DNA of 64,000 nucleotides from contig NC_030989.1 in the NCBI RefSeq assembly GCF_000149955.1, forward strand, positions 4,901,188 through 4,965,187, read 5' to 3'. Made by a program: the position numbers and the translations under genes. Each line of letters begins with the position of its first letter. The stretch's first letter is position 1. Under the pieces are notes generated by a model, which worked only from the letters and a program-made list of their open reading frames with translations, made no database searches and had not been told where the DNA came from. This stretch comes from Fusarium oxysporum f. sp. lycopersici 4287. Taxonomy: Eukaryota > Ascomycota > Sordariomycetes > Hypocreales > Nectriaceae. This document shows positions 1 through 10,423 of the stretch, one piece after another.

Positions 1-414
1 GGGCCCATTTTCCTGAAACAAGCCGATCATGGAACTGCAGCCGGGTCCACCATTGAGCCAGAGGGCTAGTGGAGCTGTTTTGGCATCCTTGCGTGACTCA
101 AAGAACCAGAAGAACATGTTCATATTGTCCCCTGAAGAAATTATCAGTCAGAAGTTGCCAAGGGAATTGATGAGAACAAGGTACTTGCCGACGGAGAAAT
201 AGCCAGAGTGCTGGTTAACACCAGGTGTCGTCTCGCAAATTCCAGAGTTCGAAACAATCTTGGTCTTGGAGCCAGTAGCAGCATGCTCGAAGACCTTGTA
301 CTTGATGCCGCCGTCTTCTTGCAAGTACCTCTTATCGAGGCTGGCTGCAGGTGTGCAGCTGCCTTGGCCGACAAGGGCAAGCGCCGTGAGGACACTCAAC
401 AAAGCTGTCTTCAT
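1..414 (-). CDS. Secreted serine carboxypeptidase (S10 family), 5' part only
   Basis: The gene runs off the left edge, so only about the first 119 residues are present. It starts at 414 with a hydrophobic signal peptide (about residues 1-20) and a KR at residues 28-29 that suits propeptide cleavage. Exon 1 (189-414) ends in GYFSV; exon 2 (1-131) continues [13 protein letters not shown] and then [11 protein letters not shown]. The GGPGCSS segment belongs to the substrate-binding region of S10 carboxypeptidases; the catalytic Ser, Asp and His lie beyond the edge. Only a GC-AG intron (132-188, donor GCAAGT) keeps the reading frame into DNMNMFF; a GT donor four bases downstream would put the second exon out of frame. 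The enzyme would release C-terminal residues from peptides in the vacuole or outside the cell. Confidence 0.85.
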
Positions 415-2038
415 GGTGATTGAGGATATCGAAGTTGGATGGAAGAACCGTGGTTGTACAAGACAAAGACTGCCAAGACGGGAGGATGAAACTACATATT
501 ATATAGATCTAGGCGGTCTCGATCGGGCGCTACTATATCCCCGGACAGTCCGCATTCCATACACTTTACTATAGCCGTATGTTATACCAGTAAAGTTGAC
601 AAATTGTCTTATCGCTGTGAAAGATTAATGCCACCTTCCTGATTAAAGGGGGAGATCTTTTGTAATGCCAAAGGTTCCTGATGATCCGGAGGTAGGATTA
701 GCCAATACAGCGTGGGAGTCAGGCGACAGTGGGCAGTGGGTACTGTCGATCTCTAGGTCATCCTGGGCTTGTGAAACAAGACAGTGTCTTGCTTACATTG
801 GCCAGACGGAATCACAAGGCAGACAAACATACTTCTCTTTAATCCAAAGCTTCAACCGTCTCGTAAAGATTCAAATTTACGCTCTCCCGTATTATTCATT
901 TCGGTACATGCTGTGTCATACAGATTTAGGTGCAGAAGCCCATCTTATCAAGCCTCATCTCGACCTTCCAGAACAAGCGATCTCCCGAGCCACGAGATCT
1001 AGGTTTCGGCACTTTTTAGCCGTTAATTTGGTGACGGTGCATGCATGCTACTGCCGCTGACTTGCCGAATATCCGAGCTCAGGTCCTCTGATTGGCGCAC
1101 GAGCTTATCGAGAATTCATGCTTAGAATTAATTTTCTCACTAACTAAACCCAATATCGCAATGGTATGCAAAGATGTCGTACTGAATAACCAATTGCTGC
1201 CCTTGAACTTATGTAAATTTCCGCCTATAGATCGTCCTGAAAATGGTCCTTGTTGTTATATAGTACTACTTATAGAAGTTATATTATATACGTGACAGCA
1301 AGACTCTCCCTGTTTGCAAACGACAGAGATTGAATACATAGGGTAATGATAAATCTATTATTTGTACTTGACATCATCCTTGGATTCGATTTCAACCTTT
1401 TGGCCGTCAGCGAATGTGTATCGCTGTAACTGTACCCGGTTTATGATCGGAAGCGATACTGGTGTTTCTTGTTCCATGGCACTGCTACGATAATTGACGT
1501 CTGAGGTGAATACTTGCAATGTACATCTTAGCGGTCAAGCCCACGCGCATGCCAGGTTTATCTTGTGTCTTTGCTGAAAAGGCTACGCGACTGCTTATAT
1601 TAACGAAAATATGTCATTTCCATGTATATGATAGCCCCAGTAAGTATTTGTTGGCACAAGATCAGCCTGACAATGCTTGGGAGAGGCTCCCTGGATCAGT
1701 ACCTATTGCAGGATATAATCCCTGCAGATCCTCGTTTAATTCCGAGCCAAGCCCCAGGCGGCGTCAAGTATGGTAACAGAGACAGCCAATGATCATGTTC
1801 AAGGTCAACTTGCAATTAAAACTTCTATAAATTCATTGAGATGTTTCCCAAGGCGAATTTCCAAATACTGAAGGTACTACCGATATCTGTTTTCTTTCAA
1901 CTAATAAAATCATCGAAACGTCAGCCGTTGATTACATAACCCTGCAGGGCTTGGCATTTTCAACACAGCCTCAATAATCAATAATGTTGTTTCGGGCTCC
2001 CTCTCACGACTTCCAACCTCAACCTTTTCATCGCCACG
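415..2038. other. Intergenic, no gene seen
   Basis: The open frames here (for example 665-1060 and 1519-1776) show no recognisable domain, no credible splice structure and no good start context. The first 150 bases hold the carboxypeptidase promoter, with a TATATA run near 500. The right end is the RhoGEF leader. Nothing else was seen. Confidence 0.6.
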
Positions 2039-4764
2039 ATGTCTGATCCTCTGAGTGTCGCCGCTTCGATCGCAGGACTAATCTCAATCACGGTAGAGGC
2101 CGTCAAATTCCTCAGCCCATATGTCTCAGCAGCGAAAGAGACCCCGCAGGTCGCGGCGCACGTCTACTCGGAAGTCCAGAGCACCCAGGTCATACTGATG
2201 GGGCTTCAGAGCCTGACAAAGAATCTCGGATCTGTCAAGGCTCAGCATGCCGCGCTCATTGGGGTGAACCAGGTCGTGGCGATCCTCACAGATGGGGTGC
2301 TTCTTTACTCGGAGTTGCATAAGGAACTTCAGTCATTGCGGGCGAAAGATGGCGCGGAAAAGGTGCCGCTTAGAGGTCGTTTGCAGTGGGCATGGAAGGA
2401 GAGTACGTTTGTTACTCTTCTCAATAGACTGCAAAGTTTCAAAAGCTCAATGACACTTGTCTTGATGATTCTGCAAAGGTGCGTGTATCATGCGATTACT
2501 GGTTCGATATCTGACTCATTCTCAGTGACGCCGCTGAAACCGCAAAAGAACATCAGGAGCAGCTCTCCAATAATGTCAAAGTTCTTCTAGACAGCGACGA
2601 CGACCTATCACGTCGGCTGATGAATATTGAGGACGTTTTGGATGCTCAGACAGTTATTTCAAGGCGCATGAGCATTCTCTCACTGAGTGCATCTCCATCT
2701 CAAAACACAAGTCAGCAACCAACTGCGGAATCACCAGCTACATCCATCAGCACCGATAACAGCCTTGCTATATCCAAGTTTGACTTTGAAGACGACCTTG
2801 AGTCATCACGCGTATATCGCCGTGCAGTGAGAGAAACCATGGACTATTCATTCCGAAGCTCAGTTGCAAGATCACAAAACTGGTCTGTCTTCTCAGGCCT
2901 GAGTCTAGGAGACATCTCTATCATGTCTGTCATCGCATTGCCTGTGTATCAGGATGACATCACCAATGCTGAGCACTATGATTTTGGAGATGAAGCTGCT
3001 CCCACTTCTGAGTCGCCTGGGCCAGTTACAGACCAGCCTTTGCTGATGGAATGCCTCGAGCTAAGGCTCAAGCTACTTACGATACCGGGAATGCAGAAGT
3101 ATTTTGACATGTCACGTTACGCACCTGACGATTTCCTCCGTGTCTGGCATGTCTTTGAGCAAATCACGCCACTGGTAACCCTTGTTCGGGGTTTAGACAT
3201 GAATGTCAACCTGGATATCGGTCAACCTGAGGACCTCACCATCTCTAACAGGAAGGAAATAATACTATGGTTTGCTCAGTACTGCCACGATATTCTCAAC
3301 GTAGAGACAGGCAATTTGATCACAGTTGAGGACCTAATGGGGGGCGGCTACCACGGGATTCTAAGAGTAAGATGTGCGATAAAATATTGAAGAGCGACTC
3401 GAATACTAACGGTAATCCAGGTTATCTCACTCGTTTCGAGTATTACTAAGGGCCGTGTGATCATCGGTCCCCCTATAAACGACTTATCATTAGTCAAAGC
3501 ACGGGTCAACGCCCTTTCTCCGGAGCTTCGAAGCTTTCTGACCAACCAACGTCAGTTCGTTCAAAATCTCAACGAACTCCTTGAGATCAAGGATCAACTG
3601 GAGATGGATATGAAGTCAATATTTCAGGACATCAGAGAGCTTGTAGATTTTCAAATTATCTTCCTCATTACCATGGAAAGGTTTATTCTCGGTTCCTCGG
3701 CAGAGCATGAGTGGGCTCCATTATTCGATTATCTCCTCAGGAATATCGAGGTGGAAGCTGTGTCATATGCCGCCGAAGGGACTGCCAGAACCAGAATACA
3801 ACTTTGGCTGAAAGAAGGACATTTCAGAGATAAGGATAGGATAAGAACACTGCTGGCAAGATGTCTCGATATTCTGCCCACAAGAGCTAAACGTGTTTCT
3901 GCCCTCTTTCAGTTTGCCGAGGTATGGACAAATTTATATCTGATTCCTGATGCTTTGTTACTAACAGCATGGGTAAAGTACTTGAAAAGCCAGCCAGTTA
4001 TCTCACAAGCGCAAAAACAAGACAACGACAGCGCCCTATCATCCATATCTAACATTATAGTTCGACTACAGGAAGAGGATAATTCTAAGGATACTAAGGC
4101 GCTTATCGAAGTCCTTAAACAAAGAGTGCAAGACTGGAAATGCATCGACCCAGATGGCCTCGGCGAGTTGATTCTCTCCAAGACACTTTATGTGATAAAG
4201 GATTCCAAGAGCACACTGGTAACCGGCATTAGAATGTGTTTCGCTACTAGACTAGACTGACGCGTGCATGATAGTACCACGGCTACCTCTTCCAGGATAT
4301 GCTCCTCCTTTGCAAAGAATCTCTCGGGTTACCTATAGGAGGCCGGCCGTTTTATAGGTCGAAATCCTTATCCGAAATGAAACAAACAAAGCTGCTACTG
4401 AAAGGGCGATTGTACCTGAGGCAGTTTCTCTCTGTCACCCCGACTCCTCTGCATGGTATGTCTTCGCCCTCTTTCAGGTTCATCCCATTCACTAATGCAA
4501 GTAGATACACATATATGCGAGGTCCAATGGGGCGCGGACAATAGCAACAAATCAAAATTCTCACTTGTGTTTCCAGTCGAGTCTGAAATGCGAGTATGGG
4601 CATCAAAGATCGATGAGTATAGAATGATGGCAATACTCATGATGAAACCAAAAGGTGATCCAGAAGAACTGGACTCACCAATAGACGAGAACACAGATGA
4701 ACCTCTACCTGAGGATTGGGTGGTACGTATGGAGTCATGGAAGCGCTATGGGGTAATAAAATAG
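2039..4764 (+). CDS. Cdc24-like Rho guanine nucleotide exchange factor with a fungal STAND/PigL-type N-terminus
   Basis: Five exons (2039-2478, 2526-3366, 3421-4218, 4275-4455, 4505-4764) give 839 aa. The introns are 47, 54, 56 and 49 bp, and the second has a perfect TACTAAC branch site. Residues about 1-180 (MSDPLSVAASIAGLISI...) resemble the helical N-terminal domain of fungal NACHT/STAND and PigL-type proteins. Residues about 315-410 (LRLKLLTIPGMQKYF...DFLRVWHVFEQITPL) resemble the Cdc24 calponin-like region. Residues about 455-640 (SFLTNQRQFVQNLNELLEI) resemble a divergent DH/RhoGEF domain. Residues about 690-800 (YHGYLFQDMLLLCKE ... FSLVFPVESEMRVWASKI) form a PH domain. No C-terminal PB1 domain follows. 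The inferred role is activating a Rho/Cdc42-type GTPase, but the DH core is divergent. A possible donor at 4721 makes the extreme C-terminus uncertain. An apparent intron at 3922-3967 was rejected because splicing it creates a stop. Confidence 0.8.
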
Positions 4765-4842
4765 TCAATTGGGTTTCTTTAACGCGTCGGCTTGGTATAT
4801 CTTGGGGTATTATAAGCGTTACAAACCGATCAATGAGTACCA

Positions 4843-5763
4843 CTAAACAACTTCCTCGAACGTCACCGCATCGACATTGGCCTCAGCGTTGGCGCAGCTA
4901 AATCCAATAGAAACACTAAGATAGCCATACTGGGTAAGCTTATCCTCCGTAATTGAACAAGTAGTATCCAGAGGAGTCCATTGCCCGGCAGCAGCGTCGG
5001 CGCTGACTGTCACCGAGCCACCTTGGACAGGAACTATGTTATTAGGGTCTCCATAGTAACAGCCGACTGCCATTGCATTGCACCCATCGCCGAACTGGAT
5101 ATTGGTCGCAAAGTTGACTCGGAGCTGAGCAGAGAGACGATAAACGCCTGTCTTGAGAAGAGACTTGTCGATCTTTTGGTAGACTCCATTGTTGTACGAC
5201 TCGCCATCGGAGATCCCGAACTGGAGGACTGCGTAGGCTGGACCTTCGTAGGGGGACGAGGAGCCAAGTTGAATGGCATCGTTTCTCGATAGCCAGGGAT
5301 CTACTGTTCCGAGATCGAAGTTCCCGTTGATGAGAAGTTCTGTTGGCTCTGCCTCAGCGGTTGTAGTGGTTGCAGTCTCGGCGACAGTCGTCGTGCCTTC
5401 AGTGGTGGTTGGTACTGTAGTAGCCTTGCTGCTGGTGACTAATGTAGTGTCGATGCTACTGACGACTGTCGTACTCCCGCTGATGGCGATGGTCGTTGAT
5501 GCCTCGGTCGCAGACGTGCTCAGAGTTGTTCCATCCTCAGTCAATGTGGTAGTTGTCTCTGACTCGGTTGCCGTCTCGGTCTCACTGATCGCAGTACTGG
5601 TCTCGATGGTAGTGGAAAGGGCAGTAGTAGTGTCGGATTCAACTGTGGCAGAGGCAATTTCAGTGGCAGATGTCACGATGCTCTGGGGCTTGCAAGGGCC
5701 AGCATTAACAGAAACCAACAAGGCCAGGTTTGCAAAGGTCACAATTAGCTTGTTTGAAACCAT
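4843..5763 (-). CDS. Secreted Ser/Thr-rich protein with a C-terminal carbohydrate-binding-like domain
   Basis: Single exon, 306 aa. The N-terminus (MVSNKLIVTFANLALLVSVNA) is a clear signal peptide. Residues about 25-140 are almost entirely Thr, Ser, Ala, Val and Glu, a mucin-like linker expected to be heavily O-glycosylated. Residues about 142-306 begin ELLINGNFDLGTVDPWL and contain GVYQKIDKSLLKTGVYRLSAQ. This is the pattern of CBM4/9-like jelly-roll modules common in fungal surface proteins. Four cysteines in the last third could form disulfides. No GPI signal is visible, so the protein is probably released or held in the wall. No catalytic domain is present. The module assignment is by pattern only. 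Confidence 0.8.
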   Translation of the reverse strand: MVSNKLIVTFANLALLVSVNAGPCKPQSIVTSATEIASATVESDTTTALSTTIETSTAISETETATESETTTTLTEDGTTLSTSATEASTTIAISGSTTVVSSIDTTLVTSSKATTVPTTTEGTTTVAETATTTTAEAEPTELLINGNFDLGTVDPWLSRNDAIQLGSSSPYEGPAYAVLQFGISDGESYNNGVYQKIDKSLLKTGVYRLSAQLRVNFATNIQFGDGCNAMAVGCYYGDPNNIVPVQGGSVTVSADAAAGQWTPLDTTCSITEDKLTQYGYLSVSIGFSCANAEANVDAVTFEEVV

Positions 5764-6231
5764 TTTGGCAGACTTCTAAAAATGCAGGTAAGGAAAAGGG
5801 AAACGAGCGTGGTGGGTTTGTGAAAACGAATGAACCAAAGGAGAATCAACAACAAGAGGAAAAAGAGGACATTCACCAGTTTCAATCCAGTACACTACTG
5901 TGAAGTGGCTCAGGGGCATACACTTACTATTGGAGCATTAGCACGGTTAATGGTCGTGGCATCCGATAGCGTCTCAATAGCGCTGAAATCTCCCCCCGGT
6001 AAGACCAATAACGTTCTCAGCTTCACGGCTGGTTCTATAGATTAAATGAGAAATAAATTAAAAAAGTAAGCTTGTATTAGGTGGTGCTTTTCTCTTTATT
6101 CGTACTTTCCCTGGCTTTGTAATCGTTGAACAGGGCGGGAGCTAATCATATCCAAGACTTCCACGTTGGCATACCCTTCATTGAGCCCTTGTTCTGTTGC
6201 CTCGATAGCTTGTCAACATTACGATACCACT
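5764..6231. other. Intergenic, no gene seen
   Basis: Contains the promoter of the secreted protein on the left and the 3' region of the transporter on the right. Nothing else was seen. Confidence 0.5.
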
Positions 6232-7867
6232 CTAGTCCTTCAATGCTTCACCAAACGATCCCTTGTATCCATTCTGCTCCAAGTACAACCGAAATTGTGC
6301 GTCTTCGCTCTCAAGCTCCTTGTCCTTGTCTGGGATCAGAAACCAGGCAACAAGTCCACCGACAGCAGCAAAAGCAGCTCCGATGAGAAACACCGCTTGA
6401 ATACCTCGCTGCTTATCGGAGAAAGAGTCTTGGATAGGTGTAAATGCCTGTGTTCCAATCGCCGCTCCCGCCTTGCCCATTGCTGCCGCAAAGCCTAAGA
6501 AGTGGCCTCGGAGAGGTGTTGGGAAAGACTCTGCAGCACAAAGAAACGTGGCGACCTGTTTCATAGTTAGCATGTCTCCAGGTAGCTGTACTGTCAGTGG
6601 TTAGGACTTACACCAGGACCCATCTCTCCGAGTGCGTTGAAGATGCCATACAGCACGATGAACAAAGGGAACACGGACTGGATCGGGGAAAGCGCACCAC
6701 CGATAATAAAGCCTAAGATCGTCCATCCAAAAAAGCCCAAAGTCATGGTTTGTCTGCGACCAATGCGGTCCATGAGTAGTCCTCCAACAACGCAGCCAGG
6801 GAGGTAAAAGCAGTTAACAACAGTACCAAATCCAATATTCTGTTGAAGGGTGTCGTCGGGATTCAGCGTAGCAATAATTGTCGAACTAAAGATTCCGAAT
6901 GGATATGTCTGTGTCATACATGAGTATAAAGGCCGAGGCTCAGCTTGTGTATTTATAGCATTGTGCTTACCACAAAGTCGTAAAAGAACCAGGCCAGTGA
7001 TGTTCCAAGCATTGGCTTCCAATATCTCTTGATTACGAGCAGATATGGTATGTCATACTTGATCGCATGTTTCTTGTATTGCGTTGAGTCAAACTGACGA
7101 AGTCGAAGAAACAGAAGAGTGACTGGCAGGATAAATCCGATGCCAAAGTTTATTCGCCAGACACCGTCACCGACATGTTGATGATACGCTGCGAGGACTA
7201 TCAATGCTACGACACCTGCCATAACGAATCCGAGATCGATGGAAAAGTCTGTTGCAGCAGCGACTAAGAGTCCGCGTCGGCGTCTAACAAAGGAAGTTTC
7301 GTCAGAGGCTTCGGTACTGCCTGTACCGCAAGTCGGGTATTCTCCTATCGAGGCCATCAATTAGATCTTTATCTCAAATCAAGTCCCTTTTCGGTCCTTA
7401 CCACCAGCACCAAATCCTGCGACACCTCTTCCAACAATCATCATCCAAAACATGCCCAGCTCAGTCTTGCCATGCGCCGCAGTCGCGAGTATAATACCCA
7501 GCACCAGGAACAAGGTAGCAAACACAATACCAGTCCGTCTGCCAAGTCTATCAATGGCGTAGCCAAAGAAGAGCATACCGAGGACCTCGCCGATGAGGAA
7601 TGCATTGGAGAGTCGAGTCTTGATGGAGCTGGAGAAGCTATCTGGGTATAATTTGGCAAAGACAGGATTCATGTATCCGATGATCTGCGCGTTGTATCCA
7701 TCAGAGAATAGAGCTAGTCCGCTTGTCAGTACCGTTGTGATGGCTGACATACGAGACTTGGTAGTGATTGCGACGTCTGTGGTATTGATGACGGTGTCGT
7801 TTTTGAAGAATTCATCGTCTTGTTGGCTCTTTGGAGCAGGCGTGTCGTGAGAGACTTTGTTATCCAT
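6232..7867 (-). CDS. MFS transporter of the Git1 (glycerophosphodiester) / phosphate:H+ symporter type
   Basis: Four exons (7402-7867, 6971-7344, 6612-6908, 6232-6555) with introns of 57, 62 and 56 bp give 486 aa in phase. The start MDNKVSHDTPAP precedes a cytosolic tail, then SGLALFSDGYNAQIIGYMNPVF, which matches the first helix of the yeast Git1/Pho84 group (SDGY with a following acidic loop). IDRLGRR and MDRIGRR are the paired MFS loop motifs of the two halves. Twelve hydrophobic segments are present. Git1 proteins import glycerophosphoinositol and glycerophosphocholine under phosphate starvation. Its position beside PhnY- and PhnZ-like genes suggests uptake of a phosphonate or phosphodiester. 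The substrate is an inference. Confidence 0.85.
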
Positions 7868-8753
7868 GATACTGATCTTGTAGTTGATAGTATTAAAAGG
7901 ATCTTAATTGGAAGCCTCTATCTTAGAATATGCTCGAGAGGTCTTCAACTTATATACATGAAAAGACAGCGCCTCCAACTTGTGTTCAAGGATGTCCTCG
8001 ATTGCAACACCCTTCTTCACTCAATTCCAGCGTAGTTGGAATTACAACAAAGCCAAAAGAGAGACTCCTGCGTGCTCTTACTATGGAACATTATTGGATA
8101 TTGTCCCGAAATTCTTTATCATTTTGAACAGCCGATAGCTCATTGTGTGCACGTGCGCAATATCCTTGAGTTTGGTTGGGTTTGATGGTCTTGATACCCC
8201 GAAAAAGCCTTACCGACGACACTCATATGGATCTCCATGTTTTCTTCCAGCAAAACCTTCCTAATTCCCGCTTGATGGGCCTTGGTTGTAGCTTAGGTCC
8301 TGTAGGTCTGATCTGAAGTGGGCCATACTACTGTATCAAGTCGAATGCAGCCATAAAACAGTACTAGTCTCGGTTACTCGGCATACTACAGTTGCATTTT
8401 GCCATTTACCCTCCATACATGCTGCGATTGCCCAGTCTTATTGCTGGAGCAAAAGTGCCCGTAGCGTGGGACTAATGTGGCTAGTGAGCGATAGCCGACA
8501 GAGCTCGATATCTTATCTCGAGCCGAGTAGCGAGCAACACAAGGCTGATAGCAAATGAGAATGAGCGTGGAGCTCACGAGACATATATTTCAGTGTGAGT
8601 TGGGGACCAGAAGGTTTAAAAAGTCTATAAGAAATATAAGTATAAACAATACTTGGCCAAATCGATCAATTCGCTGCATACAGCTGAGAAATCAAGACTT
8701 TGTTATTCCCACTCAGACTTTTCGCATATATTCATCACGCACAACCTTTCAAG
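7868..8753. promoter_or_regulatory. Shared divergent promoter of the transporter and the PhyH dioxygenase
   Basis: This 886-bp stretch separates two divergent start codons and holds no convincing gene. A perfect CACGTG palindrome lies at 8150-8155, inside GTGCACGTGCGC. CACGTG is the core site of the phosphate-starvation activators Pho4 (yeast) and NUC-1 (Neurospora), so phosphate control of both genes is plausible. The hexamer also occurs elsewhere in the window, so this is suggestive only. Confidence 0.45.
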
Positions 8754-9733
8754 ATGGTGGTCACTGATGATCAAATCTCCTTTTTCAAGAAGAACGGCTA
8801 CTTGATTGTCCGCGACTTACTGCAGCCTGAGCAAGTCAAAGACCTCCAATCATGGGCCGAAGAAGTCCGAAACTGGAAACCAACTGAAGATTCAGAATTC
8901 ATGCCCTACGAGGTTTGAGATGACCCAAGTCGCGTTTATTTGAGATGAAGCAATTAATTGTCGAATAGGAGGTTAATGACAAAGGCCAAACTGTTCTCTG
9001 CCGAACTGAGAACTTTGCCGATTGTCACAAGGGTTTCAGCAATCTGCTCCGAAGCCCAAAGTTGCTTGGTCTTCTGAATGATCTTGCGGAAGAGCCTATG
9101 CTTTTGTTCAAGGAGAAGATTAATTACAAACTCGCTGGAAGCGGTAAGCAGCATGCCTATTGACATATGCCCATCATTGCCTGGAACTGACAGTTGACAG
9201 GCGGATTCGCACCGCACATTGATGCTGTTGCCTACACGCACATCAAAGATGTCAAGCACTTGACAATTCTACTGAGTGTGGATCCTTCCAATATTCGCAA
9301 TGGAGGACTTGAAGTTGTTGATGGAAGCCATGAGATGGATGTTCCTATTAACATGGCTACCAACTGCATTGAGTCGACTTGGGTTGACTCTCACACTTGG
9401 ACGCCTGTTGAACTAGAAGCAGGTTAGTGACCCATGTTTCGCATCGAAATTACCATCACTGATCTCTAGCAAGGCGAGCTACTAATCTTCACTTCTTACC
9501 TGGCGCATCGCAGTGGTGCTAACAAGAGTAGCTCAGACCGCAAGGCGATCTATGCAACTTACAATCGGGCTTGCGAGGGGGATCTGCGCCAGGGTTACTA
9601 CGAGCATAGAAAGCAGGAATGGCCGGCTACACATATGCGAAAGGCTGGGAAGTCTTATGAAGCGGGGGCGTTGACCTATGGCTTTGGATCTCCTATGCTT
9701 AGTGTGGAGGCTGGAAAGCAAGTTACCTTTTGA
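8754..9733 (+). CDS. PhyH-family Fe(II)/2-oxoglutarate dioxygenase, PhnY-like
   Basis: Four exons (8754-8912, 8969-9143, 9201-9422, 9474-9733) with introns of 56, 57 and 51 bp give 271 aa. The start is in CAAGATGG context. The N-terminus (DDQISFFKKNGYLIVRDLL) is typical of the phytanoyl-CoA dioxygenase family. The iron triad is visible as H117-x-D119 (in APHIDAVAY) and H197 (in YLAHRSG), with R208 placed to bind 2-oxoglutarate. PhnY is a PhyH-family enzyme that hydroxylates the alpha carbon of 2-aminoethylphosphonate, preparing it for PhnZ. A PhnZ-like gene 690 bp downstream on the same strand is the main reason for this reading; without it the substrate would be open. The last acceptor (AAG at 9473) was chosen because it restores VELEAGELLIF. 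Confidence 0.82.
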
Positions 9734-10423
9734 GTAGCGGTGTTTTGTTTAGGCTGTGACCTGTCATTGTAGCTCAACTTTAATTTGGCTCTAGTTTCAA
9801 ATCATCTCGGTTTTCTTTAAATTTCCTGTCGATGCTCCATTAAGCTTGTGAGTTGTGAAAGTCAAGGTTCAACGCATGCGAATGAGACCGAGGCGCAGGT
9901 CTTGAAGCTGAAATCTGTTATCTTGACGTGATTTCTATAGGCATTTATCTGTAGGACTGCAATATACTGAACAACGATCGCATTTTATGGCATATGGATG
10001 CTGCGATCTCCGCTCATTGATCATATCAATGAACTCCATGCACAATTCCACAGACTGCACTAAAGATATAAGCGCTATCATAGCCTACAGGGACCTTTCA
10101 CCACTAGAGTGTACTAAGAGGTAAATGGCTCGCCTGGATGCCGGACCTATGTGACCCACTCCAAGCGACAGGCGAGAACCGAGAGCCGAGAATCTTGGGA
10201 ATGTCGCAGATATGCAACGCATGGAACCTCATTGGCTCTAAACCCATTGATTAGGGATGCGGAATTTATACATTAGGAATTTTTAGTCGCCTTAACTAGT
10301 AATACTTGTGGAAACGTCAAAGATTCAGCGTTAGTTTATAACTTGGACTTGTTTTCCCACCATGCCAACCCTTCAGTGCATATTAATCACCATCACTTGA
10401 ATATCTACACAGTCAACGCAGTC
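9734..10423. other. Intergenic, promoter and leader of the PhnZ-like gene
   Basis: No protein-coding gene was recognised. The last part is the presumed 5' leader of the HD-domain gene and contains a short upstream open reading frame at 10362-10400. No CACGTG is present. Confidence 0.5.
10362..10400 (+). promoter_or_regulatory. Upstream ORF (12 codons) before the PhnZ-like start
   Basis: The first ATG reading towards the HD-domain gene lies in CCACCATGC, a strong start context. It opens a 12-codon frame that ends in TGA 23 bases before the real start at 10424, in a different frame. If it is in the mature leader it would damp or regulate translation. The transcription start is unknown. Confidence 0.35.

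Noticed and set aside
665..1060. 131-codon open frame
   Set aside because: No domain, no splice signals, no start context and low-complexity-free but random-looking composition.
3922..3967. Possible intron in the RhoGEF gene (GTATGG...TTACTAACAG)
   Set aside because: Removing it brings TAA in frame directly after the junction, while the unspliced frame stays open.
5273..5779. 168-codon plus-strand open frame opposite the Ser/Thr-rich gene
   Set aside because: It is the reverse shadow of a Thr/Ser/Ala repeat, reading as Val-rich nonsense.
10343..10423. N-terminal extension of the PhnZ-like protein
   Set aside because: The upstream frame begins with TTG, and an out-of-frame ATG intervenes; no family member needs the extension.
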